From the NCBI GenBank assembly GCA_963763885.1, contig CAVXQD010000007.1, positions 868,001-932,000 of the forward strand: a stretch of 64,000 nt of DNA, written 5' to 3'. The position numbers and the translations under genes are program-made. Every line of letters starts with the position of its first letter. Position 1 is the stretch's first letter. The notes below the pieces were generated by a model. The model was not told the origin of the DNA. It worked only from the letters and a program-made list of their open reading frames with translations, and did no database searches. This DNA is from JANNBN01 sp963763885. GTDB taxonomy: Bacteria > Actinomycetota > Acidimicrobiia > Acidimicrobiales > JANYDT01. This document shows, in pieces, positions 52,365-60,479 of the stretch.

Positions 52365-52431
52365 CACATACGCGCAACTCGCCCAAAACAGGCGGCGCGC
52401 CGGACCGAGTATGCCGAGTTGCGCGTATGTG
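52365..52431. repeat. Perfect 17-bp inverted repeat
   Basis: CACATACGCGCAACTCG (52365-52381) and CGAGTTGCGCGTATGTG (52415-52431), 33 bp apart; two further direct AGTTGCGCGT copies follow to about 52470. No gene here. Confidence 0.92.
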
Positions 52432-52521
52432 AGCCCCGAGTTGCGCGTATGGGTCTGGGGCAAGTTGCGCGTTTGGGTCTGGGCAATGGACGCGTCGGGG
52501 ACTACGGCGCAGGCTCGAGGA

Positions 52522-52676
52522 CTGGGTGTGAGGCCTGGGTGTGAGGCCTGGGTGTGAGGACTGGGTGTGAGGCCTGGGTGTGAGGCCTGGGTGTGAGGCC
52601 TGGGTGTGAGGCCTGGGTGTGAGGCCTGGGTGTGAGGCCTGGGTAGCGAAGCCTGGGTAGCGAAGCCTGGGTAGCG
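52522..52676 (+). repeat. Minisatellite of 13-14-bp units
   Basis: Nine copies of CCTGGGTGTGAGG-like units followed by three of CCTGGGTAGCGAAG, ending just before the gatB stop. Near-identical units imply slippage; copy number probably varies between strains. Confidence 0.95.
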
Positions 52677-52685
52677 ACGTGTGGG

Positions 52686-54116
52686 TTAGAGGCCGGCGCG
52701 GGAGCGCAGGAGGGCCGTGACGGCTTTGCCGTCGGCTTTGCCGCCGCTGGACTTCATGGCAGCGCCGACGAAGAATCCTGCGACCTTGGCGTCGCCGTTG
52801 CGGAGACGGTCGAACTCGGCTGGGTGCGCAGCGATGAGCTGATCGACGAGACCCTCGATGACTCCGGCTTCGACGGCCTCGAAACCACGCGCCGAAGCGA
52901 TGGCATCGGGTTGCCCACCGGTTTCCATCATCTCGGCAAGGACCTGTTTGGCCTGCGTTGCCGTGAGCGCACCGGAAGACTCCATCTTCAGCAACGCTGC
53001 GAAAGACACCGCAGACGTCTTGAGGGCGTTTTCTGGGGTGACAATCTCGTTGGCAGTGCGGTTGACCGCCTTACGGGGATCGCCACCGGCAGCAACTGCG
53101 GCAAGGACGAAATCGTCGAGACCCTGATCCACGATGGTGACGATGGGGTCTGCGCCCGGCCCGAGTTCGCCACCGGTTGCAGCAGACAACGCGGCACGCC
53201 GATCCGCTGGCATAGGTGGGAGCGCATCGCGAACGGCCTTCACCCATTCAGCCGACGGAGCAAGTGGAACCAGGTCTGGCTCTGGGAAGTAGCGATAGTC
53301 CATTGCCTCTTCCTTCGAACGCATGGACGACGTGCGACCATCGGCCTCGTTCCAGTGGCGTGTCTCCTGCACAATTCGCTCGCCGTTGTTGATGGCGTCG
53401 ACCTGCCGGTTGGCCTCGTACTCGATGGCCCGAACCAAGGACCTCAGCGAGTTGACGTTCTTGATCTCGCAACGCGTCCCAAGCGGATCACCTGGGCGCC
53501 GTACGCTGACGTTGGCATCGACACGCATGGAGCCTTCTTCAAGCTTGCCGTCAGCGCCGCCTGTGGCAACAACGATGGCCCGCATCTCAGCGACGTACGC
53601 CTTGGCGTGTTCTGCCGAGCGAATATCTGGCCGACTGACGATTTCCAGCAGCGGCACGCCTGCACGGTTGTAATCGACCAACGAGTAGTCCGCACCGTGG
53701 ATACGACCGCTGGTACCCATGTGCTGGGTTTTGCCCGTGTCTTCCTCGAGGTGTGCGCGCTCAATACCGATGCGAGTGCCATCCGGGAGGTCGAGGAACC
53801 CGTCGGTGTTGATAGGCAGGTCGTACTGACTGACCTGATAGTCCTTTGGCATGTCGGGGTAGAAGTAGTTCTTGCGGTGGAAGATGGACGGCTGCACCGT
53901 GCAATGCAAGGCCTGGCCGATGCGCATTGCGTATTCAACAGCCTGACGGTTGAGCACCGGAAGACTACCCGGCAGCCCAAGGCAGACCGGGCACACGTTG
54001 GTATTTGGCTCGTCGCCGAACGAGTTGGCACAGCCGCAGAAAATCTTGGTGGCGGTAGCCAGTTCGCAGTGGACCTCAAGGCCCACAACCAACTCCCAGC
54101 CTTCAGCGATTGCCAT
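52686..54116 (-). CDS. gatB: Aspartyl/glutamyl-tRNA(Asn/Gln) amidotransferase subunit B
   Basis: 476 residues. Kinase-like GatB core (GLEVHCELATATKIFCGC, with zinc Cys pair CGCAN and CPVCLG; HRKNYFYPDMPKDYQVSQ; DYNRAGVPLLEIV) and C-terminal YqeY-like tail domain. Converts mischarged Glu-tRNA(Gln)/Asp-tRNA(Asn) with GatA and GatC. Third gene of gatC-gatA-gatB; ATG 54116 directly follows the gatA stop. Confidence 0.97.
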   Translation of the reverse strand: MAIAEGWELVVGLEVHCELATATKIFCGCANSFGDEPNTNVCPVCLGLPGSLPVLNRQAVEYAMRIGQALHCTVQPSIFHRKNYFYPDMPKDYQVSQYDLPINTDGFLDLPDGTRIGIERAHLEEDTGKTQHMGTSGRIHGADYSLVDYNRAGVPLLEIVSRPDIRSAEHAKAYVAEMRAIVVATGGADGKLEEGSMRVDANVSVRRPGDPLGTRCEIKNVNSLRSLVRAIEYEANRQVDAINNGERIVQETRHWNEADGRTSSMRSKEEAMDYRYFPEPDLVPLAPSAEWVKAVRDALPPMPADRRAALSAATGGELGPGADPIVTIVDQGLDDFVLAAVAAGGDPRKAVNRTANEIVTPENALKTSAVSFAALLKMESSGALTATQAKQVLAEMMETGGQPDAIASARGFEAVEAGVIEGLVDQLIAAHPAEFDRLRNGDAKVAGFFVGAAMKSSGGKADGKAVTALLRSRAGL

Positions 54117-54117
54117 C

Positions 54118-55611
54118 TCAGTTGCCCTTCTCGATCACAGCGGCGGCCCGGAACAAGGTGGCCTCGGACAACGCTGGCCCCATGAGCTGCACCCCAATTG
54201 GAAGCCCGTCTACGCCGTTGCCGCACGGCACGCTGATGGCGGGTTCGCCGGACAGGTTGGACGGGATGGTGCAGACGTCGTTGTAATACATGGTGAGCGG
54301 GTCTGCGGTTTTGTCTCCGAAGCGGAACGCAGTGGTTGGCGACGTGGGGCTGAGCAGCACGTCGAACTGTTGATACGCCGCAGCGAAGTCCCTGATGGTA
54401 AGCGTGCGAAGCTTCTGCGCTTGCCCGTAGTAGGCGTCGTAATACCCGGCAGACAACGCATAGGTGCCGAGCATGATGCGTCGCTTGACCTCTGGCCCAA
54501 ACCCTGCCGCTCGTGTTACAGCCATCATTTCGGCCACGTTGGAGGTTCCTTCGGTGACTCGTAGCCCGTACCTGATGCCATCGTAGCGGGCCAGATTGGA
54601 CGAAGCCTCGGCCGGCGCGATGAGATAATAAGCGGACAGACCATACTGAGCAGCAGGAACCGAAGCGGTACCAATGGTTGCTCCGGCTGCTTCAAGACGG
54701 CGGGCCGCCTCTTCCACCCGCATCTTGACGTCGTCTGCAATGCCTTCGCCCAGCAACTCTGAAACGATGCCGACCCGAAGCCCCGCGACACCGTCGGTTC
54801 GGCCCGAGCGCACAGCGTCAACCAGTCCACCGCCAAGCCCGTTCACCAACGACGTGGAGTCCAGCGGGTCGTGGCCGGCGATGACCTCGGTGAGCAACGC
54901 AGCGTCTTCCACCGTATGCGTGAACGGCCCGATTTGATCCAGCGAGGACGCAAAGGCAATGAGACCGTAACGAGACACTGCGCCGTAGGTGGGCTTCAGA
55001 CCGACCAGACCGCAGAGCGATGCCGGCTGGCGGATGGAACCACCCGTGTCTGAGCCAAGCGAGACCGCTGCAAACCCTGCAGCCACCGAAGCGGCAGAGC
55101 CGCCCGACGACCCGCCGGGGACCCGGTCGAGGTCGTATGGGTTACGCGTTGGACCGAACGCCGAGTTCTCTGTGGAGGAACCCATTGCGAACTCGTCAAG
55201 GTTGGTCTTCCCAACGGCAACCGCTCCGGCGTCGGCAAGGCGGGACACGACAGTTGCCGTATACGGCGGCTTCCAGCCTTCAAGGATGCGAGACGAGCAC
55301 GTAGTGGGAATACCTTGTGTGCACATATTGTCCTTGAGGGCCAGCGGCACTCCGGCCAACGGACCAGGGTCACGCCCGGCCGCAACCGCAGCATCGACAG
55401 CGTCCGCAGCGGCAATTGCCTGCGAGCGCGTGACGAAGTTGAACGCGTGGACCGCAGCCTCGGAAGAATCGATCCGGGCGAGGTGCTCGTCGAGGACCTG
55501 CCGTGCACTGCGGCGGCCGGCCCGCACATCGACTGCGATTGCCGCAGCGGTGTCTTGGTGACCGGAGGAGAGCGGACGTGCGTGTGAAGTCGGAGAAGTC
55601 GGAGAAGTCAT
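54118..55611 (-). CDS. gatA: Aspartyl/glutamyl-tRNA(Asn/Gln) amidotransferase subunit A
   Basis: 497 residues from ATG 55611 (a longer frame upstream overlaps gatC and is rejected). Amidase signature: Lys in GVPLALKDN, GGSSGGSAASVAAG and the cis-Ser/nucleophile Ser in SDTGGSIRQPA. Releases ammonia from glutamine for GatB. 7 bases after gatC. Confidence 0.97.
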   Translation of the reverse strand: MTSPTSPTSHARPLSSGHQDTAAAIAVDVRAGRRSARQVLDEHLARIDSSEAAVHAFNFVTRSQAIAAADAVDAAVAAGRDPGPLAGVPLALKDNMCTQGIPTTCSSRILEGWKPPYTATVVSRLADAGAVAVGKTNLDEFAMGSSTENSAFGPTRNPYDLDRVPGGSSGGSAASVAAGFAAVSLGSDTGGSIRQPASLCGLVGLKPTYGAVSRYGLIAFASSLDQIGPFTHTVEDAALLTEVIAGHDPLDSTSLVNGLGGGLVDAVRSGRTDGVAGLRVGIVSELLGEGIADDVKMRVEEAARRLEAAGATIGTASVPAAQYGLSAYYLIAPAEASSNLARYDGIRYGLRVTEGTSNVAEMMAVTRAAGFGPEVKRRIMLGTYALSAGYYDAYYGQAQKLRTLTIRDFAAAYQQFDVLLSPTSPTTAFRFGDKTADPLTMYYNDVCTIPSNLSGEPAISVPCGNGVDGLPIGVQLMGPALSEATLFRAAAVIEKGN

Positions 55612-55618
55612 GATTTGT

Positions 55619-55918
55619 CTATTCCTCGCCCAAGATCTTTGGAACTCTGAAGCGATTGTCTTCAGCGGCCGGGGCACAGGCCAACAGCTCGTCTCGGTCA
55701 ACTCCAGGACGCACGATGTCTTCGCGAAGAACATTGACCAGGGCCAACGGGTGGGCAGTGGCAATGACGCCAGCCATGTCCAGCGCTGCGATGGCATCGA
55801 AAGTGCCGATGATGGCACCAAGCTCGTGGGTCATGGTGTCGAGCTCTGCCTCGGTAAGTGCAAGACGGGCGAGTTTGGCGACATGCACAACCTCGGCTCG
55901 GGAGAGGCGTTCAGACAT
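55619..55918 (-). CDS. gatC: Aspartyl/glutamyl-tRNA(Asn/Gln) amidotransferase subunit C
   Basis: 99 residues, standard GatC: MSERLSRAEVVHVAKLARLAL near the start and DIVRPGVDRDELL with FRVPKIL at the end. Small stabilising subunit; first gene of the operon, which therefore should start from a promoter in the short 55919-56017 gap shared with the SCP2 gene. Confidence 0.95.
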   Translation of the reverse strand: MSERLSRAEVVHVAKLARLALTEAELDTMTHELGAIIGTFDAIAALDMAGVIATAHPLALVNVLREDIVRPGVDRDELLACAPAAEDNRFRVPKILGEE

Positions 55919-56017
55919 GGAGGTAGATGCTAGGAGACCCCAGACACTCCCCCGGGCGCGATTCAGGAGGTCTTCCTCAACTCACAGTCCCTCGTCAACC
56001 ATCGCTACGCTCTGGCC

Positions 56018-56479
56018 GTGGCCGCAAAGCGATTCCCGTTCCTGTCCGACGAATGGATCGCCGCTGCGCGACGCATCCGTGACACGCACCTTGGTGCAGC
56101 CGAGACGCTCGCCGCCTCGGTTCTCCCGGGTGGCGCATCGGTTCGGATGAACCAGATCATCACCGACGTCCCCTTTGGCGACGGGGTCATTGACGCTCAT
56201 ATCGATTCCACATCCGGCAGTCTCAGCCTGGACCTCGGCCATATCGACAGCCCGGATGTCACCATCACGGTGGACTACGTCACTGCGCAGGCGATCTTTG
56301 TGGAGCAGGACACTGCGCAGGCGATGCAGGCGTTCATGACCGGACGCATTCGCATCGACGGCGACCTCAGCAAGTTGTTGGCACTGCAATCGGTGGCCTC
56401 CAGCGATCAGCTTCCTGACGGAACGCGCTCTCGCGCAGCGGCGGTCGCAGCTGAGTTAAAGGCCATTACCGCCGACTAA
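56018..56479 (+). CDS. SCP2 sterol-binding domain protein
   Basis: 153 residues from GTG 56018. SCP2-like fold: SVRMNQIITDVPFGDG, LDLGHIDSPDVTITVDY, QAFMTGRIRIDGDLSKLLAL. Binds hydrophobic or acyl ligands; no metal or catalytic residues apparent. Divergent from gatC. Confidence 0.88.
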   Translation: MAAKRFPFLSDEWIAAARRIRDTHLGAAETLAASVLPGGASVRMNQIITDVPFGDGVIDAHIDSTSGSLSLDLGHIDSPDVTITVDYVTAQAIFVEQDTAQAMQAFMTGRIRIDGDLSKLLALQSVASSDQLPDGTRSRAAAVAAELKAITAD

Positions 56480-56665
56480 ACACCCGCTCAGGTGGCACCT
56501 AAAAGCTGCAAATTCGGGCCTTTCAGTAGGCCTTTCGACCTGTTTCATCCCTTTTTGGGGCATGTCGGGGACTTCTGCGGACAAATCACTCAAGCGGTTC
56601 ATCAGCAATGACGATGACTGGGGGACTTCGGAGCACGACCGCTCCACCGCACAAAGGACCCCGTC

Positions 56666-57439
56666 ATGGCGGCTGATTACAGCATCAATGATCGACAGAC
56701 TTCCACCCTGGACAAGCCGGTTTCCGGCACCCAGAATGCCTTTCGGGCCGCCCCGCCCGAAATCGCTGCACCGCTCAATGTGGCAGTGCTCACCGGACGT
56801 CCGCTCATCGTCGAGTTGATCTTCGAGGGCCTCAATGCTCAGGGCGTGCGCGTTAATCGCTGCGGCCGTAACGAGGAATTGGCACTCGCACTTCGCACCG
56901 CTGCCAATGGCGGCGTGATCATCCTCGACGGTGCGTCGAATCCTGACCTTCACGATCGTCTGAACCTCGTCTCACGTTGCCGTGAACTCGGCGGCGAAGT
57001 ATTGGTTGTCATGGTCGAGGACAACAGCGTGTCCGCCGGCGAATGGGTCGAAGCTGGTGCCAGCGGAGTCCTGCTGAACACCGCATCGATGCACGATTTG
57101 CATGAGACCGTCCTGCGACTCTCCCGCCACGAAATCGTGCTGGGTGTTGCCGTCCGGGAAGGCATCTTGTCGAAGCTGCGTGCGCATCGCCAAGCGACGT
57201 CTGAGCGTCAGGCTGCGTTCATGCAGTTGACCCGCCGCGAAGCGCAGGTACTACGCGAGCTTGCGACCGGTGCCAACCCTGAAGAGGTTGCCCGCATCAG
57301 TTTCGTGTCGCTGAACACCGTTCGGAGCCAAATCCGATCCGTGCTCGCAAAGCTGGGTGTGAACTCGGTCGTGGCAGCTGTCGCACTTGCGTATCGCTCG
57401 GGCTGGCTTGACACGGACCCTGGCCGCAACGGCCGCTGA
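56666..57439 (+). CDS. LuxR-type regulator with a degenerate receiver domain
   Basis: 257 residues. Receiver-like domain (about 37-160) keeps a central Asp (VIILDG) but lacks the acidic pair (VAVLTGR) and the Lys (GVLLNTAS), so ordinary phosphorylation is doubtful. C-terminal LuxR HTH: LTRREAQVLRELATGANPEE, NTVRSQIRSVLAKLGV. First gene before flp, so likely controls the pilus locus. Confidence 0.88.
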   Translation: MAADYSINDRQTSTLDKPVSGTQNAFRAAPPEIAAPLNVAVLTGRPLIVELIFEGLNAQGVRVNRCGRNEELALALRTAANGGVIILDGASNPDLHDRLNLVSRCRELGGEVLVVMVEDNSVSAGEWVEAGASGVLLNTASMHDLHETVLRLSRHEIVLGVAVREGILSKLRAHRQATSERQAAFMQLTRREAQVLRELATGANPEEVARISFVSLNTVRSQIRSVLAKLGVNSVVAAVALAYRSGWLDTDPGRNGR

Positions 57440-57656
57440 CCCAGCTCGGGTTCGACCGAGGTTTTCGACCGTAGGTCGATTGCCTCACCGGAGAGAGTTC
57501 CGGTGGTTCGGTTGCACCATTCCGATCCAGCGTGAACGCTTTTCCATCAGATTGGACGAGTCAGCGCTGACAAAGAGTGGCCAAAGTGACCAAACGACGA
57601 AGCCCAACACCCCCGCCGCACCGAAGCTCCCACATCCCGGACCGAGGACCCCGAAC

Positions 57657-57899
57657 ATGCAGATCCATACCGACCAACCAGGCCGACTCAATCGCATTTC
57701 GACCTCCGTCGAAGAGGCCACGCTCAGCATTGCTGCCTCCATTCAGGTGGCGTTGGGTGATCGCCGCGAACGTGGGGCCACCGCAGTGGAATATGCGCTG
57801 TTGCTCGGTCTGATGACCATCGCGATCATCGGCGGCGTCTCTGTCTTCCGCACGAAGCTCTCGGAGTCGTTCAACATCTATTCCAACACCATTCCGTAA
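57657..57899 (+). CDS. Flp/Fap-type pilin
   Basis: 80 residues from ATG 57657. Prepilin site after RERG: G40 then ATAVEYALLLGLMTIAIIGG, with the +5 Glu (E45) required for processing and a hydrophobic helix for fibre assembly. The leader is long (40 residues). Major subunit of the Tad pilus encoded downstream. Confidence 0.93.
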   Translation: MQIHTDQPGRLNRISTSVEEATLSIAASIQVALGDRRERGATAVEYALLLGLMTIAIIGGVSVFRTKLSESFNIYSNTIP

Positions 57900-57942
57900 C
57901 GGACCAGCTGGTAAGGCCAGCAGGCCACGGAGAACACACGCA

Positions 57943-57962
57943 AGGACCGCTTCGGCGGTCCT
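57943..57962 (+). terminator. Hairpin after flp (possible attenuator)
   Basis: AGGACCGC-TTCG-GCGGTCCT: perfect 8-bp stem with a TTCG tetraloop, 44 bases after the pilin stop. No T-run follows, so it may be a partial terminator or mRNA-end stabiliser that lets flp mRNA exceed that of the assembly genes. The rest of 57900-58204 has only a short palindrome at 58050-58069. Confidence 0.6.
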
Positions 57963-58204
57963 CTTCGCGTCCGGAGGCCAAACCGAGCTGCGAAACGCGA
58001 AACCTCAGCGCAATCGGGCTTCACGTTCGGTTCACAATTCAGCCCAACTGCTGAAACCTCAGGTTCAGCTCAAGAATTGGCACCGGAAGTTGACGCGGAC
58101 ACTCAAGCAGTGGCGCTCGGCGGTCGAAGAGACACCAACAAGCTTTCGGCCCCACTTCTCTGTCCATCCCAGAGTTGGGGCCGCGATCTCCTCAAGGAGC
58201 ACCC

Positions 58205-59164
58205 GTGAACCGCAAGAAGTCCACCGGCATCATTGCCTCAGCTGCCCTCGCCGTCTTCGGCATGCTCCTGTTGTTCATGTTTGCGAAAGGTCGTGGCGAC
58301 AAGGCTGCTGAGGCAGCACAAGCCGCAGCAGCGCCTACGGAACCACTGATCAACGTGTTCGTTGCTTCGGTCGACATTCCGAAGGGCGTCCCCGGCGAAA
58401 CAGTCGAGACGCAGGTGAAGAAGATCCAGGTGCCACAGTCGCAGCTGGTCGTCGGCGCCAACGCCGACCTCGACTTCAAGGTTGAGACCATCCGCGGCAA
58501 GCTGACAGCGATTCCAATCAGCGCCAACCAGCAGATCACCAACGTGATGTTCGAATCGACCGAGACGGCCGCCTCTGCAGCCTTGCCCGCTGGCAAGGTC
58601 GCTGTGACCCTCATCATCCCCGGTGAGCGGATGGCAGGTATCGGACGGTTGAATAACGAAACCGTCGGCGTAGTCGCGTCCTTCGCTGGCGCCGAGGGCG
58701 GTTCAGTCACCCACTTCGCATTGCACAAGGTGCAGATCGTCGGACGGCCGATGCCATACGGCGGCGGACCTGTCCCGACCACCATCGCCGGCACACCAGA
58801 CGTAGGCACGACTTCGTACCTCGGCCAGGTGCAGGTCACGTTGGCAGTCAACTCACCTGACGCAGAGCGCCTCATCTTCATGAACCAGTTCGGAACCATC
58901 CACCTGGTCAGCGAGCCGCTGACTGCGAAGGAAGGCAACGAGAAGCTGGTGACCCAGGAGAACGTGTACCAGCCTGCTGGAAGCTCGTCTGCTGCAGATG
59001 TGAAGCCGACTACCACCGTCGTCGAGAAGGAAGCCACCCCAACCGTTGTAGCGGCTCCTGCTCAGGCTCCTGCTGCCGCACCTGCGGCCGGCGCCCCAAC
59101 CACTGTTGCTGGCGCTCCCACAACGGTTGGTATCCCAACCGCACCGACGACCGTCAAGAAGTAG
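58205..59164 (+). CDS. cpaB: CpaB/RcpC-like Flp pilus assembly protein
   Basis: 319 residues from GTG 58205 with AAGGAG 6 bases upstream. One N-terminal membrane helix (IIASAALAVFGMLLLFMF), then SAF-like domain (NVFVASVDIPKGVPG, GKLTAIPISANQQIT) and the RcpC region (AVTLIIPGERMAGIG). C-terminal Ala/Pro/Thr tail (APTTVAGAPTTVG). Envelope component of the Tad machine. Confidence 0.9.
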   Translation: MNRKKSTGIIASAALAVFGMLLLFMFAKGRGDKAAEAAQAAAAPTEPLINVFVASVDIPKGVPGETVETQVKKIQVPQSQLVVGANADLDFKVETIRGKLTAIPISANQQITNVMFESTETAASAALPAGKVAVTLIIPGERMAGIGRLNNETVGVVASFAGAEGGSVTHFALHKVQIVGRPMPYGGGPVPTTIAGTPDVGTTSYLGQVQVTLAVNSPDAERLIFMNQFGTIHLVSEPLTAKEGNEKLVTQENVYQPAGSSSAADVKPTTTVVEKEATPTVVAAPAQAPAAAPAAGAPTTVAGAPTTVGIPTAPTTVKK

Positions 59165-59216
59165 TCGGTACACCACCGCACTACACGAAGACGACCAGCC
59201 ACCCCGAGGCAAAACC

Positions 59217-60479
59217 GTGACCGACACTCAACTCGATCAAGCAACCAGACCGACAACGCTCCTCCGTGGCGTCGGAGACGTGGCCGTCATCGCCGGTACC
59301 CCCGATTTCGAGATGCGTGTCCGTCGGGCACTCTCCGGCGGTCAGGGTCCTCGTATGGTGCGCTGGCCACTGACCGGCCCACGCCCAGACGCGCACAACG
59401 TGGCTGTGGTGCTGATCGGACCCGAGCTCACCGCAGACGCAATGGTCGCAACGGCCAGAGAAGTGGACCAGGCACACCCTGGTACATACGTCGCCCTTGT
59501 CGCTGAATCTGTTCCGGGTCTCCTGGAGAAGGCGCTCCGTGCAGGCGTACGTGACGTCGTCGCACCAAGCGCCGAGATCAGCGTCATCTACGAACTGCTC
59601 TCTCGTGGTCTTGAAAGCGCACAGGCTCGTCGCCACGCAGCACCGGTCATGGACATCCCGTCCAGCCCCGCGCCGGTTCAAGAGGCTCCGACAGACCGCC
59701 GCATCATCACCGTCATGGCTCCAAAGGGCGGCGTTGGCAAGACGTTGATGTCGGTCAACCTTGCTTGCGCGCTTGCAAGTGTGCATCGCAACGAAGTCGC
59801 TCTCGTCGACATGGATCTCCAGTTCGGTGACGTTGCTTCCTCGATGCACATCGCTGCTGAGCACTCAGCCGTAGATGCTGCACGCGGCATCAGCCGTGGT
59901 GAGAGCGGCCTGATCAAGGTCTTCCTCACCAACCACGATTCCGGTGTGTTCGTCCTTGCAGCACCCGATGATCCGGCTGCCGCAGAAGACATCAGCTACG
60001 ACGCATCCGTTGCAATCGTGAAGCAGTTGTCGATGGCTTTTCCGTTCGTCGTCATCGACACCGCAGCTGGCCTCGACGCACACGCGTTGTCCGTCGCTGA
60101 GATCTCGACAGACCTCGTGTTCATTGCATCGGTCGACGTCGCCAGCGTCCGCAGTCTGCGTCGAACCCTCGATGCGTTGGACAAGCTGGGCATGCGTTCG
60201 CAACGCCGTCACTTGGTGATTAACCGAGCCGACACAACTGGTGGAGCACGCGTCGAGGACGTGGAGACCGCACTTGGTCTGCAGGCCATCACTTCGATAC
60301 CGGTCAACAACACAATCCTCACTCAGGTGAACCAAGGCAGCCCGATCGTGTACTCCGATCCCAAGTCGCCGATGAGTCGAAAGTTCATGCAGGTGGCAGA
60401 AGCGTTTAGCGACGCAGTCGCTCCTGTCGCAGCATCCGCCAAGCCAGCAATTGCACTCCCCTGGAAGAGGTCCAAGTGA
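59217..60479 (+). CDS. cpaE: CpaE/TadZ-like MinD-type ATPase
   Basis: 420 residues from GTG 59217. N-terminal atypical receiver-like domain (1-140) and C-terminal ParA/MinD ATPase with deviant Walker A KGGVGKT (170-176), ALVDMDLQFGD and VVIDTAAGLD. Places the pilus machinery in the cell. Its stop overlaps the cpaF start (GTGA). Confidence 0.92.
   Translation: MTDTQLDQATRPTTLLRGVGDVAVIAGTPDFEMRVRRALSGGQGPRMVRWPLTGPRPDAHNVAVVLIGPELTADAMVATAREVDQAHPGTYVALVAESVPGLLEKALRAGVRDVVAPSAEISVIYELLSRGLESAQARRHAAPVMDIPSSPAPVQEAPTDRRIITVMAPKGGVGKTLMSVNLACALASVHRNEVALVDMDLQFGDVASSMHIAAEHSAVDAARGISRGESGLIKVFLTNHDSGVFVLAAPDDPAAAEDISYDASVAIVKQLSMAFPFVVIDTAAGLDAHALSVAEISTDLVFIASVDVASVRSLRRTLDALDKLGMRSQRRHLVINRADTTGGARVEDVETALGLQAITSIPVNNTILTQVNQGSPIVYSDPKSPMSRKFMQVAEAFSDAVAPVAASAKPAIALPWKRSK

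Noticed and set aside
52522..52676. Possible CRISPR array
   Set aside because: Units are 13-14 bp in direct contact with no spacers, and no cas gene is in the window.
52824..54185. 453-codon plus-strand frame opposite gatB
   Set aside because: Antisense to a clear gatB with all conserved motifs.
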